Of a stretch of DNA of 31,030 bases, positions 10,230 to 20,481 are shown in pieces (position 1 is the stretch's first letter; every line of letters begins with the position of its first letter). This DNA comes from Stereum hirsutum FP-91666 SS1. Lineage: Eukaryota > Basidiomycota > Agaricomycetes > Russulales > Stereaceae. Both the position numbers and the translations under genes were made by a program. The notes under the pieces were generated by a model. The model was not told where the DNA came from, searched no databases, and worked only from the letters and a program-made list of their open reading frames with translations. Location: the NCBI RefSeq assembly GCF_000264905.1, contig NW_006763134.1:1368422-1399451 (forward strand). Direction: 5' to 3'.

Positions 10230-12029
10230 TCATCGCTGAGTAACAGGGACCTGGCCCCTGTACCCTGCATTCGCACCCGCAGGATACGACTGCCTATTCC
10301 CGGCCGCTTGAACTGCCTGTCCATTAGGCCTCCCCGCCTGTCCATTCGTCTGGTACACCGCCTGCTGCTGCTGCTGCTGCTGAGCCGCCTGCCTAGCCTG
10401 AGCTTGAGCCTGAGCTTGAGCCGCTGCCTGCGCCCTCTGAGCAGCCACCTGCTGAGGCGACAACACTCCCTGCTGCTGCTGCTGCTGAGGTGGCCCGGCC
10501 GTCGGTTGTGGTTGCTGTTGTTGTTGCGCCTGCGGCTGGCCCGTCTTTTGTCCTGCCCTCGATGTCTCGTCCGCCGTCGCACCCGGCGCCACATATAGCC
10601 CTTTATCAATCGTCTGCGGAATGGGCTGAATCTCCGTCCCCAGCTCCTGCTCGATCTTGTACAAGTTGAACCTGTCCTCATACGTGACCAGATTAATCGC
10701 GAGACCGAGATGTCCGAATCGTCCCGAACGACCGATACGGTGGAGGTAAGTCTCTGAGTTTTTGGGGAAGTCAAAGTTGATGACGACGTTCACGGCTTGA
10801 ATATCGATACCGCGAGTGAGAAGGTCAGAGCAGACGAGGTTCCGGCAGACACCGTTGCGGAAGTCGTGGAAGACCCTGTTCCGGTGTGATTGAAGCATTT
10901 TGGCGTGCGAGTAGAAACAGGAGTAGCCGAGCTCGGTCACTTTTTTAGCGAGGAGTTCGACACGATTGGTCGAGTTGCAGAAGATGATGGACTGGTTGAT
11001 TTGGAGCTATAGGACGGGTTCGAAGAATATTCAGGAAACGTAGCAGAGGGAGGTCAAGAGCCCAGCACCAACCTTGGAGAATAGGGTATTTAGGCAATGC
11101 ACTTTTTGCCGTTCTTCGACGAAGGCATAGTACTGGGTGACACCACGTAGTGTAAGTTCTTCCATGAGGTTGATCTCGTAGGGGGACTTCATGTGCTTAT
11201 CCTATAAAAAGAACACGTCAGAAGACCCAACATCAACCAACGAAGACGACGCCTACCTTGAAATCCTTGACGATGAGGGGGAAAGTGGCAGAGAAGAGCA
11301 TGACTTGACGTTCCTTTGGAAGATACGCCAACAATTGCTCCATCACAGGCGAAAACTCGGGCGATAGCAGCTTATCTGCCTCGTCCATCACGAAGACCGG
11401 ACACTCGCTCAAATCCGCCACATTCTTCCCCGCCAAGTCCAATATACGACCAGGCGTACCCACCAGCACGTGCACTGTCTCTGCCAACCTCATAATATCG
11501 TCTTTCAGCGTCGTACCACCGGTGGTCACCATGACCTGCACGCCCATATGCTTTCCCAAAATCTTACAGACCTGGCTCGTCTGAAGCGCGAGCTCACGGG
11601 TGGGTACGAGGAGGAGTGCCTGGATCTTGTTCCTACTAACGTCTACTTGTTGGAGGGATGGGATGACGAAGGCCGCGGTCTTGCCCGTGCCGTTTTTGGC
11701 GCGGGCGAGGACGTCGCGTTTGGCGAGGGCGATGGGGATGGCTTCTTCTTGGATGGGGGAGGGTCTTTCGAAACCGGCTTCGAAAATTCCCATGAGGAGT
11801 TCACGGCGGAGGAACATGTCCTCGAATTCGATGCCCTTGAGAGCTTTCACATCTTCGGTTTGCGGTCGGTCATCGCGGGGTGGTGGACGAAGACCGGCGC
11901 GCCAGTTGCCATTCTGTCTGTACGAACAGAAATGGGAATTAGTAACTAAGACCGTTGAAGGAGAGCACATAGAGCTCACGAGGATGATGTTGATGGTGTT
12001 GCTTGTTGTTGGGTTGCTGGTTGAGACAT
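10230..12029 (-). CDS. DHH1: DEAD-box RNA helicase Dhh1/DDX6 with Q-rich C-terminal tail
   Basis: Four exons (12029-11980, 11917-11257, 11201-11073, 11006-10230) give 538 aa. Known role: ATP-dependent RNA helicase that represses translation and promotes mRNA decapping in cytoplasmic P-bodies with Dcp2, Pat1 and Lsm1-7. All core motifs are visible: Q motif FERPSPIQ (66-73), motif I AKNGTGKT (90-97), Ia PTRELALQ (122-129), Ib TPGR (171-174), II DEAD (195-198), III SAT (226-228), [17 protein letters not shown] (344-348), [10 protein letters not shown] (369-376). AKNGTGKT and NGNWRAGL are hallmarks of the Dhh1/DDX6 branch. The N-terminus is short and Q/T/S-rich; the start is in a 50-nt first exon whose splice rebuilds [11 protein letters not shown]. 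The tail after about residue 430 is Gln/Ala/Pro-rich and encoded by CAG runs. Confidence 0.97.
10362..10382. repeat. CTG microsatellite (7 units) coding polyglutamine in DHH1
   Basis: Seven CTG units on the plus strand, read as seven CAG (Gln) codons on the coding strand of DHH1. The near-pure codon use suggests recent slippage. Confidence 0.9.
10396..10419. repeat. 12-bp tandem duplication coding Ala-Gln repeats in DHH1
   Basis: gcctgagcttga is present twice in tandem (10396-10407, 10408-10419), giving part of the AQAQAQAQ stretch in the helicase tail. Confidence 0.8.
10470..10487. repeat. CTG microsatellite (6 units) coding polyglutamine in DHH1
   Basis: Six CTG units, six Gln codons on the minus strand, between PP and GVLSPQQ in the Dhh1 tail. 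Confidence 0.9.
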
Positions 12030-13143
12030 TGGGGACGATGTTGGTTGAGGGTGAGGTTGGGGTGGTGGTCAGAAAAACGAGAACAAGGGTGAGTGATGTG
12101 AGAAGGTGGTGTTTGAGAGATTTAAGCGGAGATGAATTCTGGCTTCAGACAGATGGAGACCGATATGACACGAGACACGATGGATTGGACGGAAGACGAG
12201 AGGACTGTGTATGATTTGGGGTACGCCAACCACAGATGTGATCTTTGTTCGGGCTCGTGTGGGCAAAATTTAGGTGGCTTGGGCTGCTAAAAAGCTTGGT
12301 TGAGTATGATGAAGACCCAGGTAAAATCGAGAGAGTTAGAGGATTGTTTGTTGTTGACAGTTGATGCTGGTGAATACGGGACGGTTGGATGGATGTTCGG
12401 CAGGAAAAGGACGAGGTCGAGCACGGACGACGACGCGCAGAGCCCCGCGTGCCTTCGGGAATAGGCGGCGCTTCAATTTAGAAACGTCATTGTGGCCCAA
12501 CTCTCTTTCAACTCCCTCCCTACAAGGACACCTAACTGCTCATCAGATATTATATGTCGGGTACTCAGCGCGCAGTGCAGTCCCATCTTGAGCGCATCGT
12601 CAAACAGCAATAGTTCTCGACGTTACTCTGTGTTTTTTTCAGCGTTTTCTTTCTCTTAGTCTGGTTTGGTCTAAGGAACATGATAAATTTATACTCGTGT
12701 GCGTTGCCAGAACCCTTGTAGCTCTCTCCGACGCTCCTCGTCAAGACGCCGGACGAACATGGTGACCGACGACGGTGATTTAAGACAGAGGTCGTTCAAA
12801 AGCGACACACTCACGTGACGCTCTGCCAGCCAAATTTTGTCGGGGGAAACTTGAGCGTCAGATCCCACTTTTTTGAGACACGTTTCGCAAAATAGGTAAC
12901 CGTAGAGTTGTTGAGAATAATTTTTAAAACAACTTGTTGGTTGGCGATTAGCGCAAAACTGGCGGGAGGAGTCACGTGAGGGTGTCGCTTTTGTGTCTTA
13001 AGGTGGCGCCGGCTTTTCCCGAGGTCATCCCAGGAACGCAGTTCGCATCTTGTCTCATCTTGTACATTCGTCTCGTTTCTTACTGCGACGCATTGACCTT
13101 TTTCACTTATACCGACGCGATTCAGCGTGGTTGTCAACTAGAT
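12030..13143. other. Divergent promoter region between DHH1 and the first MYND gene
   Basis: 1.1 kb between two divergent starts. It contains a 195-bp fold-back element at 12798-12992 (listed separately), about 770 nt upstream of the DHH1 start and about 150 nt upstream of the MYND start. The 108-codon minus-strand frame at 12811-13137 lies mostly inside that element and is not taken as a gene. Confidence 0.5.
12798..12992. mobile_element. 195-bp MITE-like fold-back element with CACGTG in each arm
   Basis: Bases 12798-12819 and the reverse complement of 12971-12992 match at 21 of 22 positions (aaaagcgacac, then tcacgtgac). The single mismatch is at 12809, and the flanking pair 12797/12993 is also complementary. 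The interior (about 150 bp) is not symmetrical and is non-coding. Each arm carries a palindromic CACGTG E-box. No clear target-site duplication was seen next to the ends, so mobility is inference from the structure. Confidence 0.5.
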
Positions 13144-15806
13144 ATGCCACACTCCAAAGCGTACTGGACAAATGACATCGACGAGAATCCAGCTCGTATT
13201 GTGGATATCTTCAATACAATGTTTGACACTACGGACTCGGAGAGTTGGTTGGAAAGTCCGTTTGGCTCTGAGGTAGGTAGCTGGTACATACCAAATATGT
13301 TATATTCTTCGTGTACTGACAACTGGTGCTAAGAACGTTACCAGCTTAATCCTTGCTGTACGCAACACCATGGTGCAAGGACATCCCTCTGTTCGGTGGG
13401 GGCGGCTGATAGAAGCAGGTATGACGGACGCCATGTGTCGATGTGTGGTCAAAGCCTATAGTGGCTCGTGGCCATGGCACATGGTTTACGACGAAGATGT
13501 GAGTATCGGCTCTGCTTGTTCTTGCTCTGTTTGGTGGTAAAGCTGATAGTGCACTACCTGTCATAGAAACCCTCGGATTTTGCACTATTTTTGGAGCTGT
13601 TAGCGCTAGTAGTTGTCCACATCAAGCAGTTTCCTTCTCCAACCAAGGATCTATGTCTTCATTCTCTAGAGCGAAACTGGAATGAATTAGTTCTTCGGGC
13701 AAGTTTGTTCCCCGCTCATGCTGAGCGCTCACGCTGATGTGTTTACGCCAGCTTGAGAATGACCCTTGCAACATGATGAAACCAGTCGAAATGTATGCAG
13801 GAGAGCGTGCCAGCTTCTCGGACGTACTCATAAATATTCTTGTGATACATCCGGACTTCGCACGGTCAGTCTAACTCTCTTTTTATGACGACCATACCCT
13901 TGCCCGTCTGACGCTAATATACATAGAACCGTGGATGCGCCTAACGATCTCACCATCTCTTTTCTGATGCGTTGTCTCATGCATTCCGTGGCATACCTAG
14001 ATTTCAACAAATGTGTCTTGGCATTAACAGCCCTCATCGACCCAGTACCCCCGACACTCAGGCTCATGTTTGCCTATCGCCTGGAGCACCCACGACCCCC
14101 AGATATCATTGCTCGCATGCAACGCGGAATCCCTGGCCGATCGTTCGCCTCCTTCTTCACGCACTACTTCAGTAAAATCTGCGGCAACAACATCAACTAC
14201 TGCACTGAACTGCTGTGCGCACTCATCGAACACGCTTCGTGGGTCTCTCCATCCGACAGAGACTTCCTCCATGATCTGGCCAATCATACCATCGCTTTTG
14301 AACTACTATTTAAGATATTGAGGACCTCTGGAGATGACTTGAAGGAATGCGGGGACACGCCGGATCGTGCAATAGTGCCCATACTCATCCTGATGAGAAT
14401 ATGTGCAGAAAATACCAACGAACGCGACCTTATGCGTACTTGGTTTCGTTTGGATGTCTTCAGTGCGCTGGAATTGGCACTGACTCAACATGGACGAGAT
14501 GTCACACGCGTATACGGTAAGTGCTCCATCCACCATCCAATTCTCTCGTGTCAGCGTTCTGCATTCTTCGGGTTTCCCTACGTCTGACTCGGGAATCAAT
14601 CACTTATAACACGTAGCTTTGGTGGCCGTCGTTTTCAGTAAAATCTTCCAAATCGTCAAGAACACTCCATCCCTCCTCTCCATCACCCGCCCCCACTTTC
14701 CACGTCCACGTTTTTTGCGAACCTGTCTCGACATGACGTTTCTTCACAAGGACTTTCTTTCGCGTGAATTGCATGGACATGACCCTACATATTACAAACC
14801 GCTATATTGGATGTGGATCCTCGTCTATCATCTCGAACAGTTAGCTTCCATCGACCGTCAATGCTCGAGACGGGGATGCCGGAATCGACGGGTTTGGAGA
14901 TGCAGAGCATGTAAAAGCGTGGGATATTGTGGGGCCGAATGCCAGTCGAAGTGCGTACCAGTCTCCCATGTTTCCATATCTCCTAATTTTTGTCGAAGAG
15001 GATGTAGGCTGATACGTATGGTGGCGTTAGCCACTTCATGTCACGCCGCATTCAAATTTTTCTTGACTCAAAAATAGGATTTCTGGGTTCAGAAACCCCC
15101 ATTCCAGAGTAAATCTGCCATTCCGAAGTCAGGGGAATTTCCTAACCCTAACCTTAATCAAGCGGCGAAATTCTCGTCAAGGCACTGCACCAGTCCCTAT
15201 TGGTACCAGGGAGATATCATGCAAATGACACCCATCTGACTCTAAGTAACTGTAGAATCACGAGAATCTTACTCCACGAGCCTTCAAACACCGTTGCAAG
15301 AAGGTTCAAGGCTGTCACCGGGCCACAGTGGCGAGCGGCAGAGATCGTAGTGGTGACATTGCATTCCAAATATGGGAATGTCACGCGCACGTGATGTGAC
15401 AAACGGCGAAATTTCTCTGACAAAATCCCCCCCGGAGAATTTTTAAAAAGTGCTCCGACCATTGTCTAGATATCATCCCTAGGGTTCTGTATATGCAACA
15501 ATAAGTCATGAAACCCCCGAATGAGTGTTCCATTCAGGAAATGGTTCCATGGCACAAGGCTTGCCACGAAGTGGCTAACGCCACCATACTGACTTGACAT
15601 CTCCCTTTCGGCCCCTTTTCAGAGATTGGCCCGAACATCGTCTATGCTGTGGTTTCCGGGGCATCCGCATTCCGGAACCCAACGAGCACGAGGATGATTA
15701 CCCGATGTTACCGTTGCCGCAGAGGCTACCCTTTCGGCTTGAAGCAGTCCTACCGCTTTCTTCGCTGGCGGCTTTCGAGTCGCTGAGACCCGGCGTGCAT
15801 GAATAA
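13144..15806 (+). CDS. MYND-type zinc-finger protein (C-terminal finger)
   Basis: Seven exons: 13144-13272, 13334-13498, 13567-13698, 13752-13864, 13927-14516, 14617-14950, 15623-15806; 548 aa. The first ~450 residues are mainly helical with no recognised domain. The finger lies at about 459-497: C459-x4-C464, C472-x2-C475, C481-x3-C485 followed by Gln, then DWPEH493 and C496/C497. Known of MYND: two zinc ions, protein-protein contacts, often with chromatin or co-repressor partners; the role of this protein is unknown. Two oddities: the third intron begins with GC (CGG/GCAAGT, 53 nt), and the last intron (14951-15622, 672 nt) is swollen by an inserted 568-bp element and cuts the finger between C485 and the DWxxH motif. 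Splicing restores CQSKDWPEH exactly. Convergent with the second MYND gene. Confidence 0.85.
15019..15586. mobile_element. 568-bp MITE-like element with TIRs and TA flanks, inside an intron
   Basis: Bases 15019-15037 (tggtggcgttagccacttc) are the exact reverse complement of 15568-15586; with the flanking gTA/TAc the perfect match is 22 bp, and 7 of the next 10 positions also match. TA at 15017-15018 and at 15587-15588 fits the TA duplication of Tc1/mariner-like MITEs, though the TA could instead belong to the repeat. Each terminus is itself a small hairpin (gtggc-gtta-gccac). No transposase frame is present. It sits wholly inside the last intron of the MYND gene; without it the intron would be about 100 nt, like its neighbours, so insertion seems recent and tolerated by splicing. 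Confidence 0.75.
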
Positions 15807-16442
15807 TGCGGACGTGGTATTTGCTATGTTGCTGTTGGCGAAGCTTTCTTCCCTCTTGTTGTACTCATGACTGCCTAATGATATACCTTTGTGACTGTTT
15901 GGTTTGAGTCCATTCAATCATGGATGCTGCACGTATCGGAGGAACCCCCGCAAATTTGCTGAGAGGAGTTCCGTGGTACGGATGGATTTTGTGAGCGGGT
16001 TCGACAATCCGCTACGTCTCAGCCAAGCCAGGTCAATGCGCAGTACCAAACTACGGGTTTGATTCTTTGCGCATCGAGCCCAAGGCTCGTAATAACTTAT
16101 CATGGTGGTCACGGTGAATCAGCTTTGGTCGTCGTCCTTGGCCTCGTTATACAAAGGCCTTTTTAGCTTCGTCTACCATAGATTGTAGCCAAATTTGATC
16201 CTCGCTATGCGTTCAACTATTTACACTGATGTTTCTGTTTCTCTGGCTCAACCGGTTCGCTTCCTTCGTATTTCATTACATTCAGAGAGCATTATGAAGG
16301 CGTAGTATTCTGAAGCTCCTATGGGCCACAATTACACACCCTCACAATTACGGAAATTGTTACATGGGCATGAGCTACTATTTTACAACATGGATTTCTG
16401 CCACTACCCTCCGTAGAACTAGAACCAAAGGTCGCCCATTAA
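15807..16442. other. Shared 3' region of the convergent MYND genes
   Basis: 636 bp between the two stops. Only short random frames (up to 64 codons) were found, with no recognisable repeat or RNA gene. Confidence 0.5.
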
Positions 16443-18184
16443 TCATTTTTTACATTCGAGCTTGTGTCGCTTCCAGTCCCTAGACACAGTACAACCCACA
16501 TTTTAGCTCTGGACGCATATCATCGCTTGTCCCATATGAATAAAAGACGTACGATTTCTGGCACGCAGGACCGTGATACACGACAGAAGCGCATCTCTGA
16601 CACTTCCTCATACCACCAATCTGTTCCACATTCCTCAAGTCGCAATACGCACTGGAGCATTCCTTGTTACGCTTCCATTTTGCGTAGATGGACGCGTCGC
16701 CGGCGAGTTGTACCTTGGCGGCCAACGCGTCGATGACCTTCAATCTTGCGGCGCCGGTCGGTCCAAGGGCGCGCAAAGGGGTGGCCGTGCGGATGTAGAG
16801 ATGCTCCATTTGGGTGCGGCAGGCTTTGGTGAAGGGAGAGGGCTGTGAAGCTGGTTGATTGTCGAAGTCAAGCATGCTAGAGAGCCTCCCGAAGAATAGA
16901 AACCAAGGATCTGTTTTCAGCGTTAGCATTTGTAATGATGCGCGTAAAGCTTTCGGAGATTGTTACCAGAGTCGTCTCGTTCAGCGGTGACAAGTCCGAG
17001 ACAGGCCATCGCGAGGACTTTGGGAGACTCTGTGATCATTGATCTTGCATTTGGAAGAGCAAAGAAAACGCTGAGAGGTGCAAGACAATGAGTCTCGCAG
17101 CAACGTATACGAGGATATTGAGAAGAGGAAGATCACAAACTTCATAATGGATCCGGACATCTTGTTGATTTGTCGCGTTTCGCTGGTAACACCGGTGGAG
17201 AGTTGCCGACAGACACCCTCCGCCATCGTCTCGTAGAAGCGGGCATGTGCAAAGGCCAAGGCTGTTGCCTCATCAACACCGAGGAAAAGCGAAACGAAAG
17301 TCAAATCGCTCTTCAGAGTCTCTGCGAGCGTGTTGGCGTCGGAGATCCTGCTTCCTACGCAGGAGATGATAGTGTCGATTTCCACCAGCTCCATGGCCCG
17401 CTTTACAGCGTCGTTGGGCCTGACCGCATGGATAGCTCCGTTCGTCAGGAGGACTCGCAATAGTTGGTAGGGGTCGTTGTATTGCTTGGGAGGGGCATCA
17501 TTACTGGGAGGCTCTGAAGACATATATAGCCAGCAGTGCATGGCGAGAGAGAGCGACGTCTCGTCGTACATAGACCTGAGAGTATGCTCATCAGTACGGC
17601 AAACACTAAAATCGCTGAGATGAGGGTCAATATAATAGGCTTTACCTGGAATATCGCGGATCCGCGAAAACGGACCCCATAAAGCCCGCAACGAGGTCCC
17701 TTCGTGTGTTTGCAACAAATCCGGGCGGGAGCAGTTGAGGCAGGTCGCGAGAGATGACCGCAGAGATAGCCGAATAAGAGTCGCGGATTTCTCGTGCGAC
17801 AGCACCCCCATCGCGAGACCCGGAAGCGCCGATGTGAGCAAGAATATTGTAGAGACCGAGCACAGGAGTCTCCCATCTACGCCTTGAGATCGTCATGAGG
17901 GGATTGACTGGGTGAGGCTCGTTATGGAATCTTTCCGAGGGGTATTGGCCTAGAGCATACTTGATAAAGATCTTGTGGGCTCCAGCTTGATATATCCGAG
18001 GCTCGAACACGGAAATGTTCGCGATTGCGAGGAGTAGCGGATTGTTTGGCCTGGTGGCACAGGACGCTTCGAGTTGGCGAACGGCAGTGTCAGGATCACG
18101 TTCGGCACGAATCATGGCCGCATTGCAGTCACATGAAGCGCAATCGCCTGGGACATAAGTACGGTGTCCACACGGAGAGCTCAT
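16443..18184 (-). CDS. MYND-type zinc-finger protein (second copy, variant finger)
   Basis: Five exons: 18184-17646, 17575-17141, 17070-16967, 16910-16553, 16479-16443; introns of 70, 70, 56 and 73 nt; 490 aa. A Cys-rich N-terminus (CGHRTYVPGDCASCDC, residues 5-20) precedes a mostly helical body without recognised domains. The C-terminal finger spans about 444-488: C444-x4-C449, C463-x2-C466, then VYHGPACQ, where the usual Tyr-Cys is Tyr-His (H472), C476, and DWKRH484-x3-C488, ending in KK. As in the convergent neighbour, the first Cys pair is spaced by four residues and an intron divides the finger just before DWxxH. The two may be diverged paralogues, but their bodies show no clear similarity by eye. 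Function unknown; protein binding is likely from the family. Confidence 0.82.
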
Positions 18185-18767
18185 GGTGTATGGAGAGATG
18201 AGAGTTCAAAGACCATCGACGCGACGCGACGCGGTGAGGGTCAAAAAGACATTGTTTTCCCCACCCGGCATTCGCCGGAGGTGCCACAACTTGCTCATGC
18301 AAACACGGCACAGGATGATGATCCTCTTCACAGAAATGAATGAAGATTAAATTATGCCGTATCAGAACCTATACTGTATTGCCTTTGTCCAGACGAGCTT
18401 GTATCTTGCGGAACGCATTTGGTTTCGGTTCTGCCCGTGCAGAAATCTGTTGGAAATCTGTATCCGGCGCCATGAGAGTCCCTTTCACCTTCCTCTAAGG
18501 CCCAGTAGGTCCTTGAGTTATCCTTGGGAAAATCCCAAGGCCCACTATGATTTGAGCATATCTCGTTTTCTTTTTTAGGCCAAGCGAATTTGTGGTGAAT
18601 GGGCGGCACACTAGAGGCTTGTACAGTGAGTGGCATCGCGCCACACGGCCCCTGCAATCATTGCATGACCAACATCACTTTATATGGCACAAAACTTAGT
18701 CTCCAAGATTCCACCACGACCTTGCTCCTACCCGTACGCTAGTAGACCCACCAGCTTAAACATCAAC
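18185..18767. other. Divergent promoter region, MYND gene / HAD gene
   Basis: 583 bp. It holds a compact hairpin at 18523-18541 (ccttggga-aaa-tcccaagg, perfect 8-bp arms, 3-nt loop) and a TTTATAT motif near 18679, about 90 nt before the chosen HAD start. Nothing else was recognised. Confidence 0.5.
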
Positions 18768-19619
18768 ATGGCCACCCGACCACAATCCACATCCAATCGC
18801 CCACTCACTTCATTCAAAGCCCTCCTCTTCGACGTCTACGGCACTCTCATCGATTGGGAAACAGGGATATACGATGCCCTCTTACCTCTCTTCCAACGCT
18901 CCCTTTCCTCATCAGACGCTCTATCGAGAGAATATATCCTCGCGCGATACACAGCAGTCGAGAAATCCCTCCAAGAAGCCCATCCCTCGATGCTCTACTC
19001 CGACCTCCTCGCTGAATCATATCGCGTCCTTGCGCGCGATCTCTCACAATCACACTCGATAGACACAGACATAGAAGAACAGGCAAAATCATTCGGACAA
19101 AGCATCCCTTCATGGCCCGTCTTCCCCGACACAGTCTCCGCTCTCCACACACTCTCCAAGACCTACAAACTCGTCGTCCTCTCGAACGTAGACCGGCAAA
19201 GTTTCTCCGGGACGCTCAAGGCACTTTCGTACACCGACCCTTCATCGGGACAACTCCGTTCACCGTTCACTCTCATCTTGACGGCTCAAGATACCGGTGC
19301 TTATAAGCCTTCGCCACTTGGCTTTGAAAGGGCGTTGAAGGAGATTGCGGGGCTTGTGGAGTTGGGGGAGGGAGAGGATGTGAAGGAGTATGTGTTGGTG
19401 ACGGCGCAGTCGTTATATCATGATCATGGACCGGCGAATAAGATTGGGTTGCATGGAGGGGCGTGGATTGATAGGGAGGGGGCGATTATGGGAATTGGGA
19501 AAGATTTGGAGGAAGGGACGAGGTGGGGGTGGAGGTTTTCGACATTGGGAGAGATGGCGGATGAGGTTGAAAGGGAGAAACAAACGGAGAAAGAGACGCA
19601 GACTGGGTTGACTGGTTGA
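18768..19619 (+). CDS. HAD-superfamily hydrolase, (S)-2-haloacid dehalogenase type
   Basis: Single exon, 283 aa from the ATG at 18768. Known of the family: hydrolysis through an aspartyl-enzyme intermediate; fungal members of this type are annotated as haloacid dehalogenase-like, but the natural substrate here is unknown. Seen: motif I FDVYGTLID with the nucleophile D22 and Tyr in place of the second Asp, typical of dehalogenases and not of phosphatases; motif II LSN (S139, N140); motif III K180 in AYKPSP; then LYHDHGPANKIGLHGGAWIDR. Start: ATCAACATGG has A at -3 and G at +4. An in-frame ATG at 18684 would add 28 residues containing Lys and Arg but no acidic residue, which could be a mitochondrial presequence. 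The 3' end faces the Mix17-like gene 198 bp away. Confidence 0.9.
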   Translation: MATRPQSTSNRPLTSFKALLFDVYGTLIDWETGIYDALLPLFQRSLSSSDALSREYILARYTAVEKSLQEAHPSMLYSDLLAESYRVLARDLSQSHSIDTDIEEQAKSFGQSIPSWPVFPDTVSALHTLSKTYKLVVLSNVDRQSFSGTLKALSYTDPSSGQLRSPFTLILTAQDTGAYKPSPLGFERALKEIAGLVELGEGEDVKEYVLVTAQSLYHDHGPANKIGLHGGAWIDREGAIMGIGKDLEEGTRWGWRFSTLGEMADEVEREKQTEKETQTGLTG

Positions 19620-19817
19620 AGTATGTTGAGAGCAGATGTTAGAGGATTGGCCAAGTTTATTATTGAATGTGTATTCGGTCGGTTTCCCGGGAATGAACGG
19701 TACTACACCCTCAAGTAACATCAACGGGGTTTGCATGTACATGTCCATGCTGAACGACACATCCCTCCTTCTACCAAGCACTATTCCGGTAGGATAGGTA
19801 AATTATTGCGCGAACAT

Positions 19818-20424
19818 CTAGTAAGGGGCAGCAGCAGCCTGGCACTATATTCCACAAAACACAATCAGCACATCCAATCGCAAAAAGGATGCGAAAGAAA
19901 CGGTGACTTACAGCCTTGAGCTGCTCAAGATAGTACGTGCAGCTCTCATATGGCGCCTTCTCCAAGCACAGCGTGAACTCCTTCGCCTGGTTCTCACAGC
20001 TTACTCCCCTCGCAAACCCGTTGTTCTGGTTGACAGGTGCCGCGGCTTCAGGAGCAGGTGCGGGTGCGGCCTCCGAACGACCACCGAAGAGCATGCTCGA
20101 GAGTCCATGACCGATGGTAGAGCCTACGGCGACCGAACCGGCTGTAGCGGCCATTTGGGCGATCATTCCTGGCTGGCTAGCCTGAGCAGGAGCAGCAGCC
20201 TGGGGATGGGAAGCATTGTGTGCTGGGGGTGCAGGTGCTGGAGGTGCACGCTGGGAAGAGGCGGCGCTGGGGTATGCGGCGGTGGATGCGCTGCGAGAGG
20301 AGGCGGGTGCAGCTGGGCGAGCAGCGGGACGGGAGGAGCGGGATGAACGCTAACAACGGCAAAGACAACGGAGACGATGAGCAAATAATGAAAGAAATGT
20401 AGAGGAAAATGGACTGACAGCCAT
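19818..20424 (-). CDS. MIX17: Twin CX9C mitochondrial protein, Mix17/CHCHD2-CHCHD10 family
   Basis: Three exons: 20424-20419 (only two codons), 20349-19912, 19844-19818 (nine codons); 156 aa, the usual family length. Seen: Arg/Ser/Ala/Pro-rich N-terminus (MARSSRSSRP), a long Ala/Pro-rich low-complexity region, a hydrophobic glycine-rich stretch at 64-91, and the CHCH domain C120-x9-C130 ... C139-x9-C149. C149 is the first codon of the last exon, so both terminal splices are needed for a complete domain; the fit supports the model. Known role: intermembrane-space protein imported through the Mia40 disulphide relay, linked to cristae and respiratory function. It shares a 248-bp divergent promoter with mL45. 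Confidence 0.93.
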
Positions 20425-20481
20425 GGTGTGAGGTGCGCGTAAGTAAGAACGACGTGGAGAGGAAAAAGGAGATGAAATGGA

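Noticed and set aside
12811..13137. 108-codon minus-strand frame
   Set aside because: It lies largely inside the 195-bp fold-back element and has no recognised motif or splice support.
14517..14638. Alternative acceptor ttttcag at 14638 in the fifth intron of the first MYND gene
   Set aside because: The acceptor at 14616 keeps the longer exon in frame and gives smooth coding sequence; the later one is probably unused.
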